From positions 1-10,552 of the forward strand of contig CAYQBA010000165.1 of the NCBI GenBank assembly GCA_964415605.1: a stretch of DNA of 10,552 nt, written 5' to 3'. A model generated the notes under the pieces. That model ran no database searches. It had not been told where the DNA came from and saw only the letters and a list, made by a program, of their open reading frames with translations. Of the stretch, positions 1 through 6,237 are shown one piece after another. Position numbers and translations under genes: made by a program. The DNA is from UCB3 sp964415605. GTDB lineage: Bacteria; Chloroflexota; Anaerolineae; Epilineales; Epilineaceae. The number at the start of each line of letters is the position of its first letter. The stretch's first letter is position 1.

Positions 1-97
1 GATGGTTGTGGCATGGCGCGGGCTCCTGTCGGCGGGCGCGGCGGCGGGTGCGGAGCATGGGGTGGGATCGGACCCTGGGTCGATTATACCCCGGCCG

Positions 98-106
98 TGT
101 TATCAT
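98..106 (+). promoter_or_regulatory. Possible extended -10 promoter element upstream of the transporter gene
   Basis: The sequence TGTTATCAT reads as an extended -10 element (TG, one base, then TATCAT, 5 of 6 matches to TATAAT). It lies in one of the few A/T-rich spots of the GC-rich leader, next to a second A/T patch (GATTATAC at 82-89). No convincing -35 hexamer lies 16-18 bp upstream, which extended -10 promoters tolerate. If used, it would leave an untranslated leader of about 180 nt before the ATG at 292. The rest of 1-291 shows no gene I can support. Confidence 0.3.
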
Positions 107-291
107 CCGCGCCACCCGTCCCCGCTGGCGCGGTTGCGGGCGTCGTCAGCGGGGACCGCGAACGCGGCCGTCCGTGACCTCCGGCACCGGCCAATGCGCC
201 GGCGTCGCCCGCGTCGCCGCGCACGATCTCGCGTGGACCGCCAGGCAACGACCGCACGATCGCCCGCGTCCGCCGACCAGGAACCCATCCC

Positions 292-1629
292 ATGAACCCC
301 ACACGCCGAGAGCAGCGCGGCTGGTACGTCTACGACTGGGCCAACTCGGCCTTCTCGACGACCGTCGTCGTCGTGTTCCTCGGGCCATACCTCACGGCCA
401 TCGCGCAGTCGTCCGCCGACGCCGAGGGGTTCATCTACCCGCTGCGGTGGCTGGACGTGGGCTGGGTGCGGGTGTACGCCGACTCGTACTGGTCGTACCT
501 CGTGTCGCTGTCGGTGCTGCTGCAGGTCGCGCTGTTGCCCGTGCTCGGGGCCATCGCCGACCACACGCACCTCAAGAAGCGCCTGCTCGGCGCGTTCGCC
601 CTGGCTGGGGCGGTGGCCACGGGCGGTCTGTTCTTCGTCGAGGGCGACGCCTACCTGGTCGGCGGCGCGCTGTTCCTCGCCGCCAACGTCGCGTTCGGCG
701 CGTCGATCGTGTTCTACAACGCCTTCCTGCCGGAGATCGCCACGCCCGACGAGCGCGACGGGGTGTCGTCGCGCGGCTGGGCGCTGGGCTACCTCGGCGG
801 CGGGCTGCTCCTGGCGCTGAACCTCGTGTTCTACAGCCGGGCACCGGACCTCGGGCTCTCGCCCGAGCTGGCGGCGCGGCTGTGCCTGCTCTCGGCGGCC
901 GTGTGGTGGGCGGGCTTCACGGCCGTCCCGCTCGCCACGCTCCGGACGCGGCAGCCCGCCAAGTCGCTCGCGCCGGGCGAGCGCTACCTCACGGTGGGGT
1001 TCCGTCAGCTCGCGCGGACCCTCCGCGATCTGCCGCGCTACCCGCAGACGCTGCTCTTCCTGGCGGCGTACCTGCTGTACAACGACGGGGTGCAGACCGT
1101 GATCGCCCAGCTGGCGCAGTTCGGGATCTACGAGATCGGGTTGACGCAGGACTTCCTGATCCGGGTCATCCTGATGGTGCAGTTCGTCGCGTTCTTCGGG
1201 GCGCTGGGCTTCGGCTGGCTGGCGGCACGCATCGGCACGCGGCGGGCCATCATGCTCAGCCTGGTGGTGTGGATCGGCAGCGCGGCTTACGCCTACGGGC
1301 CGCTGCGCGACGCCGACGGCTTCGTCGCGCTGGCGGCGGTGGGCGCGATCGTGCTGGGCGGCACGCAGGCGCTCAGCCGATCGGTGTTCTCGCTGATGAT
1401 CCCGCGCGGGCAGGAGGCGGAGTACTTCAGCCTTTACGAGGTCAGCGAGCGGGGCACGAGCTGGCTGGGTCCGCTCCTCTTCGGGCTGATGCTGCAGTGG
1501 ACGCGCAGCTACCGGGCCGGCATCCTGTCGCTCGTGGTGTTCTTCGTCGCGGGGCTGGTGCTGCTCGCGTTCGTCGACATCCGCCGCGCCGCACGCGAGG
1601 CCGGCAACGCGCCGCCGGCGCATGGGTGA
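292..1629 (+). CDS. UMF1/Atg22-like major facilitator superfamily transporter
   Basis: This is a 445-residue polytopic inner-membrane protein of the UMF1 group of the major facilitator superfamily (the family of yeast vacuolar Atg22). Bacterial members are mostly uncharacterised effluxers, so the substrate cannot be named. Seen in the sequence: the family's N-terminal motif YDWANSAF at residues 14-21; a loop DHTHLKKRLLG (90-100) after an early helix, the usual MFS cytoplasmic loop 2-3 position; and the C-terminal family block around 359-398 (QALSRSVFSLMIP, then EYFSLYEVSERGTSWLGPLL). Hydrophobic helices run through the whole length, and the size is normal for the family. The ATG at 292 is preceded by AGGAA at 279-283, 8 nt away, and fixes the start just before the conserved block. 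The gene stands alone, convergent with the lower-GC cassette that follows. Confidence 0.9.
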   Translation: MNPTRREQRGWYVYDWANSAFSTTVVVVFLGPYLTAIAQSSADAEGFIYPLRWLDVGWVRVYADSYWSYLVSLSVLLQVALLPVLGAIADHTHLKKRLLGAFALAGAVATGGLFFVEGDAYLVGGALFLAANVAFGASIVFYNAFLPEIATPDERDGVSSRGWALGYLGGGLLLALNLVFYSRAPDLGLSPELAARLCLLSAAVWWAGFTAVPLATLRTRQPAKSLAPGERYLTVGFRQLARTLRDLPRYPQTLLFLAAYLLYNDGVQTVIAQLAQFGIYEIGLTQDFLIRVILMVQFVAFFGALGFGWLAARIGTRRAIMLSLVVWIGSAAYAYGPLRDADGFVALAAVGAIVLGGTQALSRSVFSLMIPRGQEAEYFSLYEVSERGTSWLGPLLFGLMLQWTRSYRAGILSLVVFFVAGLVLLAFVDIRRAAREAGNAPPAHG

Positions 1630-1663
1630 CGGTGGGGGGAGGTCACAAGCGGCGAGTCGTTCC

Positions 1664-1694
1664 GCATTGCCCGTCTGATCTGGGATCGCAATGC
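1664..1694. terminator. Hairpin in the convergent intergenic region, possible bidirectional terminator
   Basis: GCATTGC (1664-1670) and GCAATGC (1688-1694) are perfect 7-bp inverted repeats. Inside them GATC (1677-1680) can pair with GATC (1684-1687) around a 3-base loop, leaving a 6-base bulge on one side. The hairpin lies between the stop of the transporter gene (1629) and the stop of the minus-strand gene (1738), about 35-45 nt from each, as expected for a shared terminator. There is no T tract on either strand, so intrinsic termination is unproven. A weaker dyad (GTAGT 1710-1714 with ACTAC 1732-1736) lies next to the minus-strand stop. Confidence 0.3.
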
Positions 1695-1737
1695 TGCCGG
1701 GGTGCCCATGTAGTGACAGAGGATCACCACGACTACG

Positions 1738-2421
1738 TTAACATCCGGGACCAGTACATGGTGTCGCGGTAGACGGCTCTGGGGTCGAGGTCACGATTTG
1801 AGGCACGGAGTAGGGCGGGGTGGCTGCCAGGGTTGCCCCGCTGAGCGGCATTGGGGTCTCGAAGGAAATGGAGAATGAACCGTTTGACATGGATGCGAGA
1901 GAGGAATGCATTGCAGACGTCAGTTCACCCACAGTGATTACCATTGCATCTGGCGGATTCAAGATGTAGTAGATACCGTAGAGGGTGGTCGAAGGGTCGC
2001 AGGACCTTCCATATACATCGACCGATAGGTCTAATGGAACGATATCACAGTTGTTTACTCCCGTCCCCTTGATCCCAACGATCCATGCCGGGTTGGCAAG
2101 CTTGGTACTATCATACGATCCGGGTTCCGGGGTCGCACCATCATTTCTCCACGTAACGGCATCGAGCCGAGTTGTGATTCGGGCCACGACCTGGGTAGGA
2201 CTCTTATCCGGGAAGAGCTCAAGCGCGCGGTCAATGGCCTTCTGCTCCGTGTCAAGGGCATGGTACTCAAACGGAGGTGCAGGTGTTGACGTAGCTGCGA
2301 AGGCGACCGGGACATTGGTTGTCGGTGCAAGCTGAGGGACGGATCGAAGAAAGATGGCTGTGGCAACGCCGCCCAAGATCGCTGCAGGTACAAGCGCTCT
2401 TGTGTATTTCGCGCGGATCAT
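1738..2421 (-). CDS. Exported hypothetical protein with Thr/Pro-rich linkers, 227 residues
   Basis: I do not recognise this family. The N-terminus has basic residues (R3, K5, R8) and then a hydrophobic stretch at about 9-25, which is a signal peptide or signal anchor. A possible signal-peptidase site follows AFA (residues 40-42). The putative outer domain begins with a Thr/Pro spacer (TSTPAPP, 44-50), then a helical segment with DTEQKAIDRALELFPDKSP (57-75) and a segment with PAWIVGIKGTGV (111-122). The C-terminus is a second Thr/Pro linker (TSTPEPSTATP, 211-221) ending in CTGPGC. Cysteines at 125, 141, 222 and 227 could form disulfides. The start is well fixed: the ATG has a perfect AAGGAG on the minus strand (2431-2436), 9 nt away. 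It lies 55 bp downstream of the 325-residue exported protein on the same strand, so the two are probably co-transcribed. GC content is clearly lower than in the flanking genes. Confidence 0.75.
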   Translation of the reverse strand: MIRAKYTRALVPAAILGGVATAIFLRSVPQLAPTTNVPVAFAATSTPAPPFEYHALDTEQKAIDRALELFPDKSPTQVVARITTRLDAVTWRNDGATPEPGSYDSTKLANPAWIVGIKGTGVNNCDIVPLDLSVDVYGRSCDPSTTLYGIYYILNPPDAMVITVGELTSAMHSSLASMSNGSFSISFETPMPLSGATLAATPPYSVPQIVTSTPEPSTATPCTGPGC

Positions 2422-2476
2422 GGCACATTTCTCCTTCTAATGAAGTGTTTGTGGCGGCGAACTTAAGCAACTCACC

Positions 2477-3454
2477 TCAGTGGTTTTCGGTGTTGTTCGG
2501 AATGCAAGGACCGCCCGAGCCGTAACGGCCTTCATCGTGCCCACAAGCTCCCCATTTCGCCCATCCAGACTGGCTGGTTGCTCTGTAAACGTGGTGGTGA
2601 TTGTCTGAGATCCTCGTCTGGCTTGCGCCGTAACTGTGCCAGTTCTTGGAGGTCGTAGCATCTTGGAACTCGTTGGAATCAAAATCGCCAAAGTACCAAC
2701 CGTGCCTCGGATCGCGGTTAGTACCACCTCCCGCTCCAACTACACAAGCTCCCAAGTGGTCGGGTTCTTCAGACGGAATATGTATGATTCCATACGGGTT
2801 ACACTCTGTTATGATCAATACTTGAGTTTCGTTTATCATCCGACCATCAGCAAGTGCACGACCCTTCGCATCCCACTTCACTCCACCACCTAGACATCTC
2901 GTACCTGAGCCAATTACATCGAAGTCCCAAACTTGGGTTTCGATTTCTATCTCATACTGTTTCACCGCAGTTCCTGCAAGTCCCGGAGAAGCGACGACAT
3001 CAAATCCTGCCAGGAGCTCCAGCCTGTTCTTGATGTCAACATTGTTCGTTTGTGACCACATGAACGCAACGGCTCTATTTTGAGGTGCAAACCTTCCGGC
3101 AGCAAATCCGACGAAGTGACCGTATTTGGGGACTTCCCCCCAGTCCGTGTGACTTTCCGTCGATCCAATGTATGCTTCAAGAACCGCATCACCGCGTGAG
3201 CCGAAGTTGTTAGCATTCTTCAACACGATCGCGAAGATGTCCCAGACTGTGACCAGGCTCTTCACGCCCACAGCACCATCGCCCGGTGAGTCGGCAACCT
3301 GACACAACTGGTCTTGTCCGAAGGCGTGTCCGACCTGATCTGCGGCACCAGCATTTGGGGAGTCGAGCTGTAGGGCGAATAGCGTCAAGACTAGGGAACA
3401 TAGATACACCCACATCGTCACACGCAACCTTGGTAGACCTAATGTGTGGATCAT
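2477..3454 (-). CDS. Secreted hypothetical protein, cysteine-containing, 325 residues
   Basis: I do not recognise this family. A standard Sec signal peptide is visible: a basic n-region (R9, R11), a hydrophobic core at about 14-30, and an AGA site (35-37) giving predicted cleavage near residue 37. The mature part has six cysteines (51, 187, 218, 237, 304, 317), an even number that would allow three disulfides. It is rich in Gly, Asp, Asn and aromatic residues, consistent with a beta-rich extracellular domain. Notable segments are WDFDVIGSGTRC (176-187), GWYFGDFDSNEFQDATTSKN (252-271) and a C-terminal CGHDEGRYGSGGPC (304-317). No catalytic motif is evident. The ATG at 3454 has GGAG about 9 nt upstream; an internal Met at residue 14 would also leave a usable signal peptide. 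It is the upstream member of a two-gene minus-strand unit, and the strong promoter at 3697-3727 points at it across a leader of about 235 nt. Its base composition differs from the GC-rich flanks. Confidence 0.75.
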   Translation of the reverse strand: MIHTLGLPRLRVTMWVYLCSLVLTLFALQLDSPNAGAADQVGHAFGQDQLCQVADSPGDGAVGVKSLVTVWDIFAIVLKNANNFGSRGDAVLEAYIGSTESHTDWGEVPKYGHFVGFAAGRFAPQNRAVAFMWSQTNNVDIKNRLELLAGFDVVASPGLAGTAVKQYEIEIETQVWDFDVIGSGTRCLGGGVKWDAKGRALADGRMINETQVLIITECNPYGIIHIPSEEPDHLGACVVGAGGGTNRDPRHGWYFGDFDSNEFQDATTSKNWHSYGASQTRISDNHHHVYRATSQSGWAKWGACGHDEGRYGSGGPCIPNNTENH

Positions 3455-3506
3455 GGAATTGATCTCCGCAACTCATGTGACCTCGGCAGAATCGATCGGA
3501 AAGCGT

Positions 3507-3686
3507 TTACACTGCCTGCGCGCTCAGTCGAACGAAGCAAGCCGACCTCCGTTCCATCCTTGGGAACACGTTGCTGCTCAATCCAACGCACTTGTCAGCC
3601 ACAAGCAAGCGACAATTCACTGACTTGTCGGTACGCGCCCGTTCCTCAACCAGACTTGGCTCGACACCATCGTCAGGGCTGCACAT
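3507..3686 (-). CDS. Possible small ORF just downstream of the poly-G promoter (59 residues)
   Basis: An open frame of 59 codons starts with ATG at 3686, only about 4 nt beyond the transcription start expected from the TATAAT at 3697-3702, and stops with TAA at 3507. It could be translated from a nearly leaderless transcript. The gap to the secreted-protein gene (52 nt) is like the 55-nt gap between the two exported-protein genes, so it could be the first gene of the same operon. The predicted product starts MCSPDDGVEPSLVEER, is charged, has four cysteines and has no signal peptide or motif I recognise. An in-frame ATG at 3698 overlaps the -10 box and could not lie on that transcript. A chance open frame is about as likely. 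Confidence 0.22.
   Translation of the reverse strand: MCSPDDGVEPSLVEERARTDKSVNCRLLVADKCVGLSSNVFPRMERRSACFVRLSAQAV
3590..3629. repeat. Cluster of short TTGTC/GACAA repeats in the cassette leader
   Basis: Within about 40 bp the motif TTGTC or its complement recurs. CTTGT (3591-3595) faces ACAAG (3601-3605) as an inverted repeat with a 5-base loop. GACAA (3611-3615) faces TTGTC (3625-3629) with a 9-base loop. ACTTGTC occurs twice as a direct repeat. The cluster lies in the predicted 5' untranslated leader of the minus-strand cassette and could be operator half-sites or small RNA hairpins. The arms are only 5 bp long, so chance is a real alternative. Confidence 0.2.
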
Positions 3687-3696
3687 AAACAACTCC

Positions 3697-3727
3697 ATTA
3701 TACCCCCCCCCCTCCACGATTTGTCAA
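3697..3727 (-). promoter_or_regulatory. Consensus sigma70-type promoter with a G10 tract in its spacer, candidate phase-variable promoter
   Basis: On the minus strand TTGACA (3727-3722) and TATAAT (3702-3697) are both perfect matches to the housekeeping consensus. They are separated by 19 bp consisting of AATCGTGGA followed by ten G. The predicted start of transcription is near 3690, pointing towards the two exported-protein genes (first ATG at 3454) and a possible small ORF at 3686. A 17-bp spacer is optimal for this class, so the present 19-bp state should be weaker and loss of two G would restore the optimum. Poly-G or poly-C runs placed like this between the hexamers are the established switching element of Neisseria porA and opc. 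That it switches here is inference. Confidence 0.7.
3703..3712. repeat. Homopolymer tract of ten C (ten G on the minus strand)
   Basis: Ten uninterrupted C run from 3703 to 3712 on the plus strand, immediately next to the minus-strand TATAAT. I noticed no other homopolymer this long in the window. Such tracts are prone to slipped-strand mispairing in replication, and their length is also prone to sequencing error, so the count of ten should be treated as provisional. Confidence 0.9.
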
Positions 3728-4021
3728 GCCCTCTGTCACTCACTTGCACGCCGCACATTGCGCCGATACGGCTGGCGAGCAGTCTGTCGTGAAGGTCGTT
3801 GTGGAATCCGCTGCGACGCGGTTCGCGAAGGATCACGGCGCATGGACCCGCCGTGGCGCCGACAGGGCTACTGGGTCCACACCCCGCTCAGCCCCAGATC
3901 CGTCACGTCGGCTCGTAGCGTGGTTCCCTGGGCCAACGACACCGCCCAATGACGCCTTCGACCCACAGCAGCGTCAACGCCAAGCCCTGTTGAACCAGCC
4001 CCGTCCCCACGGCCCACCCCT
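3728..4021. other. Intergenic region between the exported-protein cassette and the sugar-nucleotide cluster
   Basis: About 290 bp separate the minus-strand promoter from the next plus-strand gene. Short frames are open here on both strands, but none has a ribosome-binding site, recognisable protein sequence or good start, so I call no gene. GC content climbs from the lower-GC cassette to the level of the plus-strand cluster through this stretch. I see no tRNA, no clear terminator and no flanking repeats that would mark an integration boundary. Confidence 0.5.
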
Positions 4022-4050
4022 TTGCGTTTGGCCCCGCCGTCGGTTAGAAT
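4022..4050 (+). promoter_or_regulatory. Possible promoter overlapping the rmd start codon
   Basis: TTGCGT (4022-4027, 3 of 6 to the -35 consensus) and TAGAAT (4045-4050, 5 of 6 to the -10 consensus) are separated by exactly 17 bp. They stand out against GC-rich surroundings and lie directly before the first gene of the plus-strand cluster. The -10 box overlaps the ATG at 4049, so if this promoter is used, transcription would begin near 4057, after that ATG. Translation would then have to start further on, for example at the TTG at 4070. Confidence 0.35.
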
Positions 4051-5128
4051 GCCCGGCGGACTTCAACCCTTGAGCATCGGACGACCTTCCCCAGCACGCC
4101 CGCCCGCCGGCGGGTCGCGCGTCTTGATCACGGGCTACGGCGGGTTCGCCGGCGGCCACCTGGCGGACGAGCTGGCGGCGGAAACCGACTGGCAGGTCTT
4201 CGGGACGGTGTTCGCCGATCCCAACGTGCCCGAGGGCGCGGGTGGCCCGCATGGCGGATCCGCCGTCCAGACCATGGCCGTCGACCTGCGCGACCCCGCC
4301 GCCACGCACGCCCTGTTCGACCATGTCGCGCCCGCCATCGTGTTCCACCTGGCCGGGCAGGCGTTCGTGCCCGCGGCGTGGGCCGACCCGTGGTCCACCT
4401 TCGAGACCAACGTCCGGATGCAGATCAACGTCCTCGAGGCCGCCGCGCGGCGAACGGCGGCGGGCGAGCCGGTGCGTGTCGTGGCCATCACCAGCAACGA
4501 GATCTACGGCGCCGTGCCGCCCGAAGACCTGCCGGTCGGCGAGGACCGGCCGCTCGCACCGATCAACCCGTACGCCACCAGCAAGGCGGCGCAGGACCTG
4601 GTGGCGGGCCAGTACGCCCGCTCCCACCGGCTCGACGTCGTTCGGGCCCGGCCCTTCAACCACATCGGCCCCCGGCAGGACGACCGCTTCGTCGTACCCG
4701 CCTTCGCGCGCCAGGTCGCCGAGATCGAGGCCGGCCTGCGCCCGCCCGAGCTGCGCGTCGGCGCCATCGACGCCGAGCGCGACTTCACCGACGTCCGGGA
4801 CATCGTGCGCGGCTACCGGCTCGCGGCGCGCCACGGACGGGCGGGCGAGGCGTACAATTTGGGCAGCGGGCGGCCGCGCCCGATCCGCGACATCGTCGCG
4901 CTCCTCTTGGCGCGCGCGGCGGTGCCGATCGCCGTCGTCACCGACCCCGACCGCCTGCGGCCGGTCGACATCCCGCGCACGCAGTGCGACGCCGGCAAGG
5001 CGGCGCGCGAGCTCGGCTGGGCGCCGCGCGTGCCGCTCGAGCAGACCGTGGCCGAGGTGCTTGACGAGTGGCGCGCCCGTGTGGGCGCGTCAGCGGCCCG
5101 GGCGGCCCCGCTGCCCGCCGAAGCCTGA
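4049..5128 (+). CDS. rmd: GDP-4-keto-6-deoxy-D-mannose reductase (GDP-D-rhamnose synthesis)
   Basis: This is a short-chain dehydrogenase/reductase of the extended NAD-dependent epimerase/dehydratase family, 359 residues from the ATG at 4049. Seen: the glycine-rich nucleotide-binding loop GYGGFAGGH at 29-37, HLAGQ at 100-104, ITSNEIYG at 147-154 with the catalytic Ser/Thr, the YATSK catalytic pair (Y175, K179), and RPFNHIGPRQ at 201-210, a block typical of Rmd. The neighbouring gmd makes the expected substrate, which supports Rmd over other epimerases; it would reduce the 4-keto group to give GDP-D-rhamnose in the cytoplasm. A GDP-6-deoxy-talose-type reductase is the main alternative. The start is uncertain: there is no Shine-Dalgarno sequence, a promoter-like -10 overlaps the ATG, and the first 22 residues precede the Rossmann fold and are low complexity, so a TTG at 4070 or even a later start is possible. 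It is followed 48 bp later by gmd. Confidence 0.82.
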   Translation: MPGGLQPLSIGRPSPARPPAGGSRVLITGYGGFAGGHLADELAAETDWQVFGTVFADPNVPEGAGGPHGGSAVQTMAVDLRDPAATHALFDHVAPAIVFHLAGQAFVPAAWADPWSTFETNVRMQINVLEAAARRTAAGEPVRVVAITSNEIYGAVPPEDLPVGEDRPLAPINPYATSKAAQDLVAGQYARSHRLDVVRARPFNHIGPRQDDRFVVPAFARQVAEIEAGLRPPELRVGAIDAERDFTDVRDIVRGYRLAARHGRAGEAYNLGSGRPRPIRDIVALLLARAAVPIAVVTDPDRLRPVDIPRTQCDAGKAARELGWAPRVPLEQTVAEVLDEWRARVGASAARAAPLPAEA

Positions 5129-5176
5129 GCCGGCCCGCCGCCGCACGCCGCCCGGCCCGACATCCGCGAGAGATCC

Positions 5177-6163
5177 ATGCCATCCACCCCACGCCGCACC
5201 GCCCTCATCACCGGCATCACCGGCCAGGACGGCTCGTACCTGGCCGAGCTGCTGCTGGACAAGGGCTACACCGTCGTCGGGATGGTGCGCCGCACGAGCA
5301 CCGTCCGCTTCGACCGCATCCGGCACATCCAGGACCGCATCCACCTCGTCCCCGGCGACCTCCTGGACGAGGTGTCGCTCATCCACATCCTGCGCGAGCA
5401 CCGGCCGGACGAGGTGTACAACCTGGCCGCCCAGAGCTTTGTCCAGACGTCGTGGAGCCAGCCGGTGTTCACCGGCGAGGTCACGGCCTTGGGCGTCACG
5501 CGCCTCCTGGACGCCATCCGGATCGTCGACCCGGCGATTCGGTTCTACCAGGCGTCGAGCAGCGAGATGTTCGGCAAGGTCGTCGAGGTGCCGCAGCGCG
5601 AGACGACGCCGTTCTACCCGCGCAGCCCGTACGGCGTGGCGAAGGTGTACGGGCACTGGATCACGGTCAACTACCGCGAGAGCTACGGGATGTTCGCGAC
5701 GTCGGGGATCCTGTTCAACCACGAAAGCGAGCGCCGCGGCGTCGAGTTCGTCACCCGCAAGATCACCGACGCCGTGGCGCGCATCCACCTCGGGCTGCAG
5801 CGCGAGCTGCGCCTCGGCAACCTCGACGCCAAGCGCGACTGGGGCTGGGCGCCGGACTACGCCCGGGCGATGTGGCTGATGCTGCAGCACGACGAGCCCG
5901 ACGACTTCGTCATCGCCACTGGCGAGACGCACTCGGTGCAGCACTTCTGCGACGTTGCGTTCGGCCACGTCGGGCTGGACTGGCACGACCACGTCGTGCA
6001 GGATGAGCGCTACATGCGGCCGGCCGAGGTCGACCTCCTGGTCGGCGACCCCGCCAAGGCCGGCGCCAAGCTGGGCTGGGAGCCGACGGTGACGCTCGAC
6101 GAGATGATCAAGGAGATGGTCGACGCCGACATCCGCCTGCTCAGCGAGGAACGGGGGATCTAG
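5177..6163 (+). CDS. gmd: GDP-mannose 4,6-dehydratase
   Basis: Converts GDP-D-mannose to GDP-4-keto-6-deoxy-D-mannose, the precursor of GDP-D-rhamnose, GDP-L-fucose and related deoxysugars. The 328-residue protein begins with the NADP-binding signature GITGQDGSYLAELLLDKGY (13-31) that is diagnostic for this enzyme. It continues with MVRRTST (36-42), YNLAAQSFV (81-89), the active-site strand SSSEMFG (127-133), the YxxxK pair (Y152, K156), and LFNHESERRGVEFVTRKIT (179-197), again a Gmd hallmark. WGWAPDYARAMW (222-233) completes the family pattern. The length is at the short end for bacterial Gmd (usually about 320-375). The ATG at 5177 has only a weak GAGAGA upstream, but the Rossmann loop lies at the expected distance from it. 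It follows rmd by 48 bp and ends in TAG two bases before the first micro-ORF of the repeat leading to the phosphohexomutase gene. Confidence 0.95.
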   Translation: MPSTPRRTALITGITGQDGSYLAELLLDKGYTVVGMVRRTSTVRFDRIRHIQDRIHLVPGDLLDEVSLIHILREHRPDEVYNLAAQSFVQTSWSQPVFTGEVTALGVTRLLDAIRIVDPAIRFYQASSSEMFGKVVEVPQRETTPFYPRSPYGVAKVYGHWITVNYRESYGMFATSGILFNHESERRGVEFVTRKITDAVARIHLGLQRELRLGNLDAKRDWGWAPDYARAMWLMLQHDEPDDFVIATGETHSVQHFCDVAFGHVGLDWHDHVVQDERYMRPAEVDLLVGDPAKAGAKLGWEPTVTLDEMIKEMVDADIRLLSEERGI

Positions 6164-6165
6164 GC

Positions 6166-6195
6166 ATGGACAAGCGCGACGGGCGGGATCTGTAG
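6166..6195 (+). CDS. Micro-ORF 1 in the gmd-phosphohexomutase junction (9 residues)
   Basis: ATG at 6166, two bases after the gmd stop, opens a frame for MDKRDGRDL, which ends at TAG 6193-6195. It resembles the next micro-ORF (shared RDGR). Its position after a stop and before another ATG would allow ribosomes to reinitiate in relay. It may be only a by-product of the repeat. Confidence 0.2.
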   Translation: MDKRDGRDL

Positions 6196-6197
6196 AC

Positions 6198-6233
6198 ATG
6201 GGCATCGGTCGACGCGACGGGCGGGAGCAATAG
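6198..6233 (+). CDS. Micro-ORF 2 in the gmd-phosphohexomutase junction (11 residues)
   Basis: ATG at 6198, two bases after the stop of micro-ORF 1, encodes MGIGRRDGREQ and stops at TAG 6231-6233, four bases before the phosphohexomutase ATG at 6238. Its first residues (MGIG) echo the start of the phosphohexomutase (MGMG), which fits duplication of that gene's 5' end. A GGGCGGGA block lies 9 nt before its ATG. Confidence 0.22.
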   Translation: MGIGRRDGREQ

Positions 6234-6237
6234 AGAC

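Noticed and set aside
103..1623. A long open frame of about 500 codons antisense to the transporter gene, and a comparable plus-strand frame from near position 6
   Set aside because: Both translate to Arg/Pro/Ala-rich low-complexity sequence, typical of shadow frames opposite GC-rich coding DNA. The 292-1629 frame has the family motifs and a ribosome-binding site.
3703..3712. The C10 run as a mere sequencing or assembly artefact
   Set aside because: The exact length may be wrong by a base or two, but the tract lies precisely between two perfect promoter hexamers, which an artefact would not explain. Kept as a finding with the length marked provisional.
3687..3836. A longer version of the small minus-strand ORF starting at 3836 or at the ATG at 3698
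   Set aside because: These starts lie upstream of or inside the -10 box of the consensus promoter, so they would not be on its transcript. The GGAGGGG stretch before the ATG at 3698 looks like a Shine-Dalgarno site but is promoter spacer.
1630..4021. CRISPR array, tRNA or insertion-sequence ends bounding the lower-GC block
   Set aside because: I looked for regularly spaced repeats, cloverleaf-like sequence, terminal inverted repeats and transposase motifs and saw none.
3744..4073. A plus-strand open frame of about 109 codons before rmd, possibly a gene remnant
   Set aside because: No ribosome-binding site or recognisable motif, Pro/Arg-rich translation, and it runs into the start of rmd in another frame. 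I could not identify a transposase or other relic on either strand.
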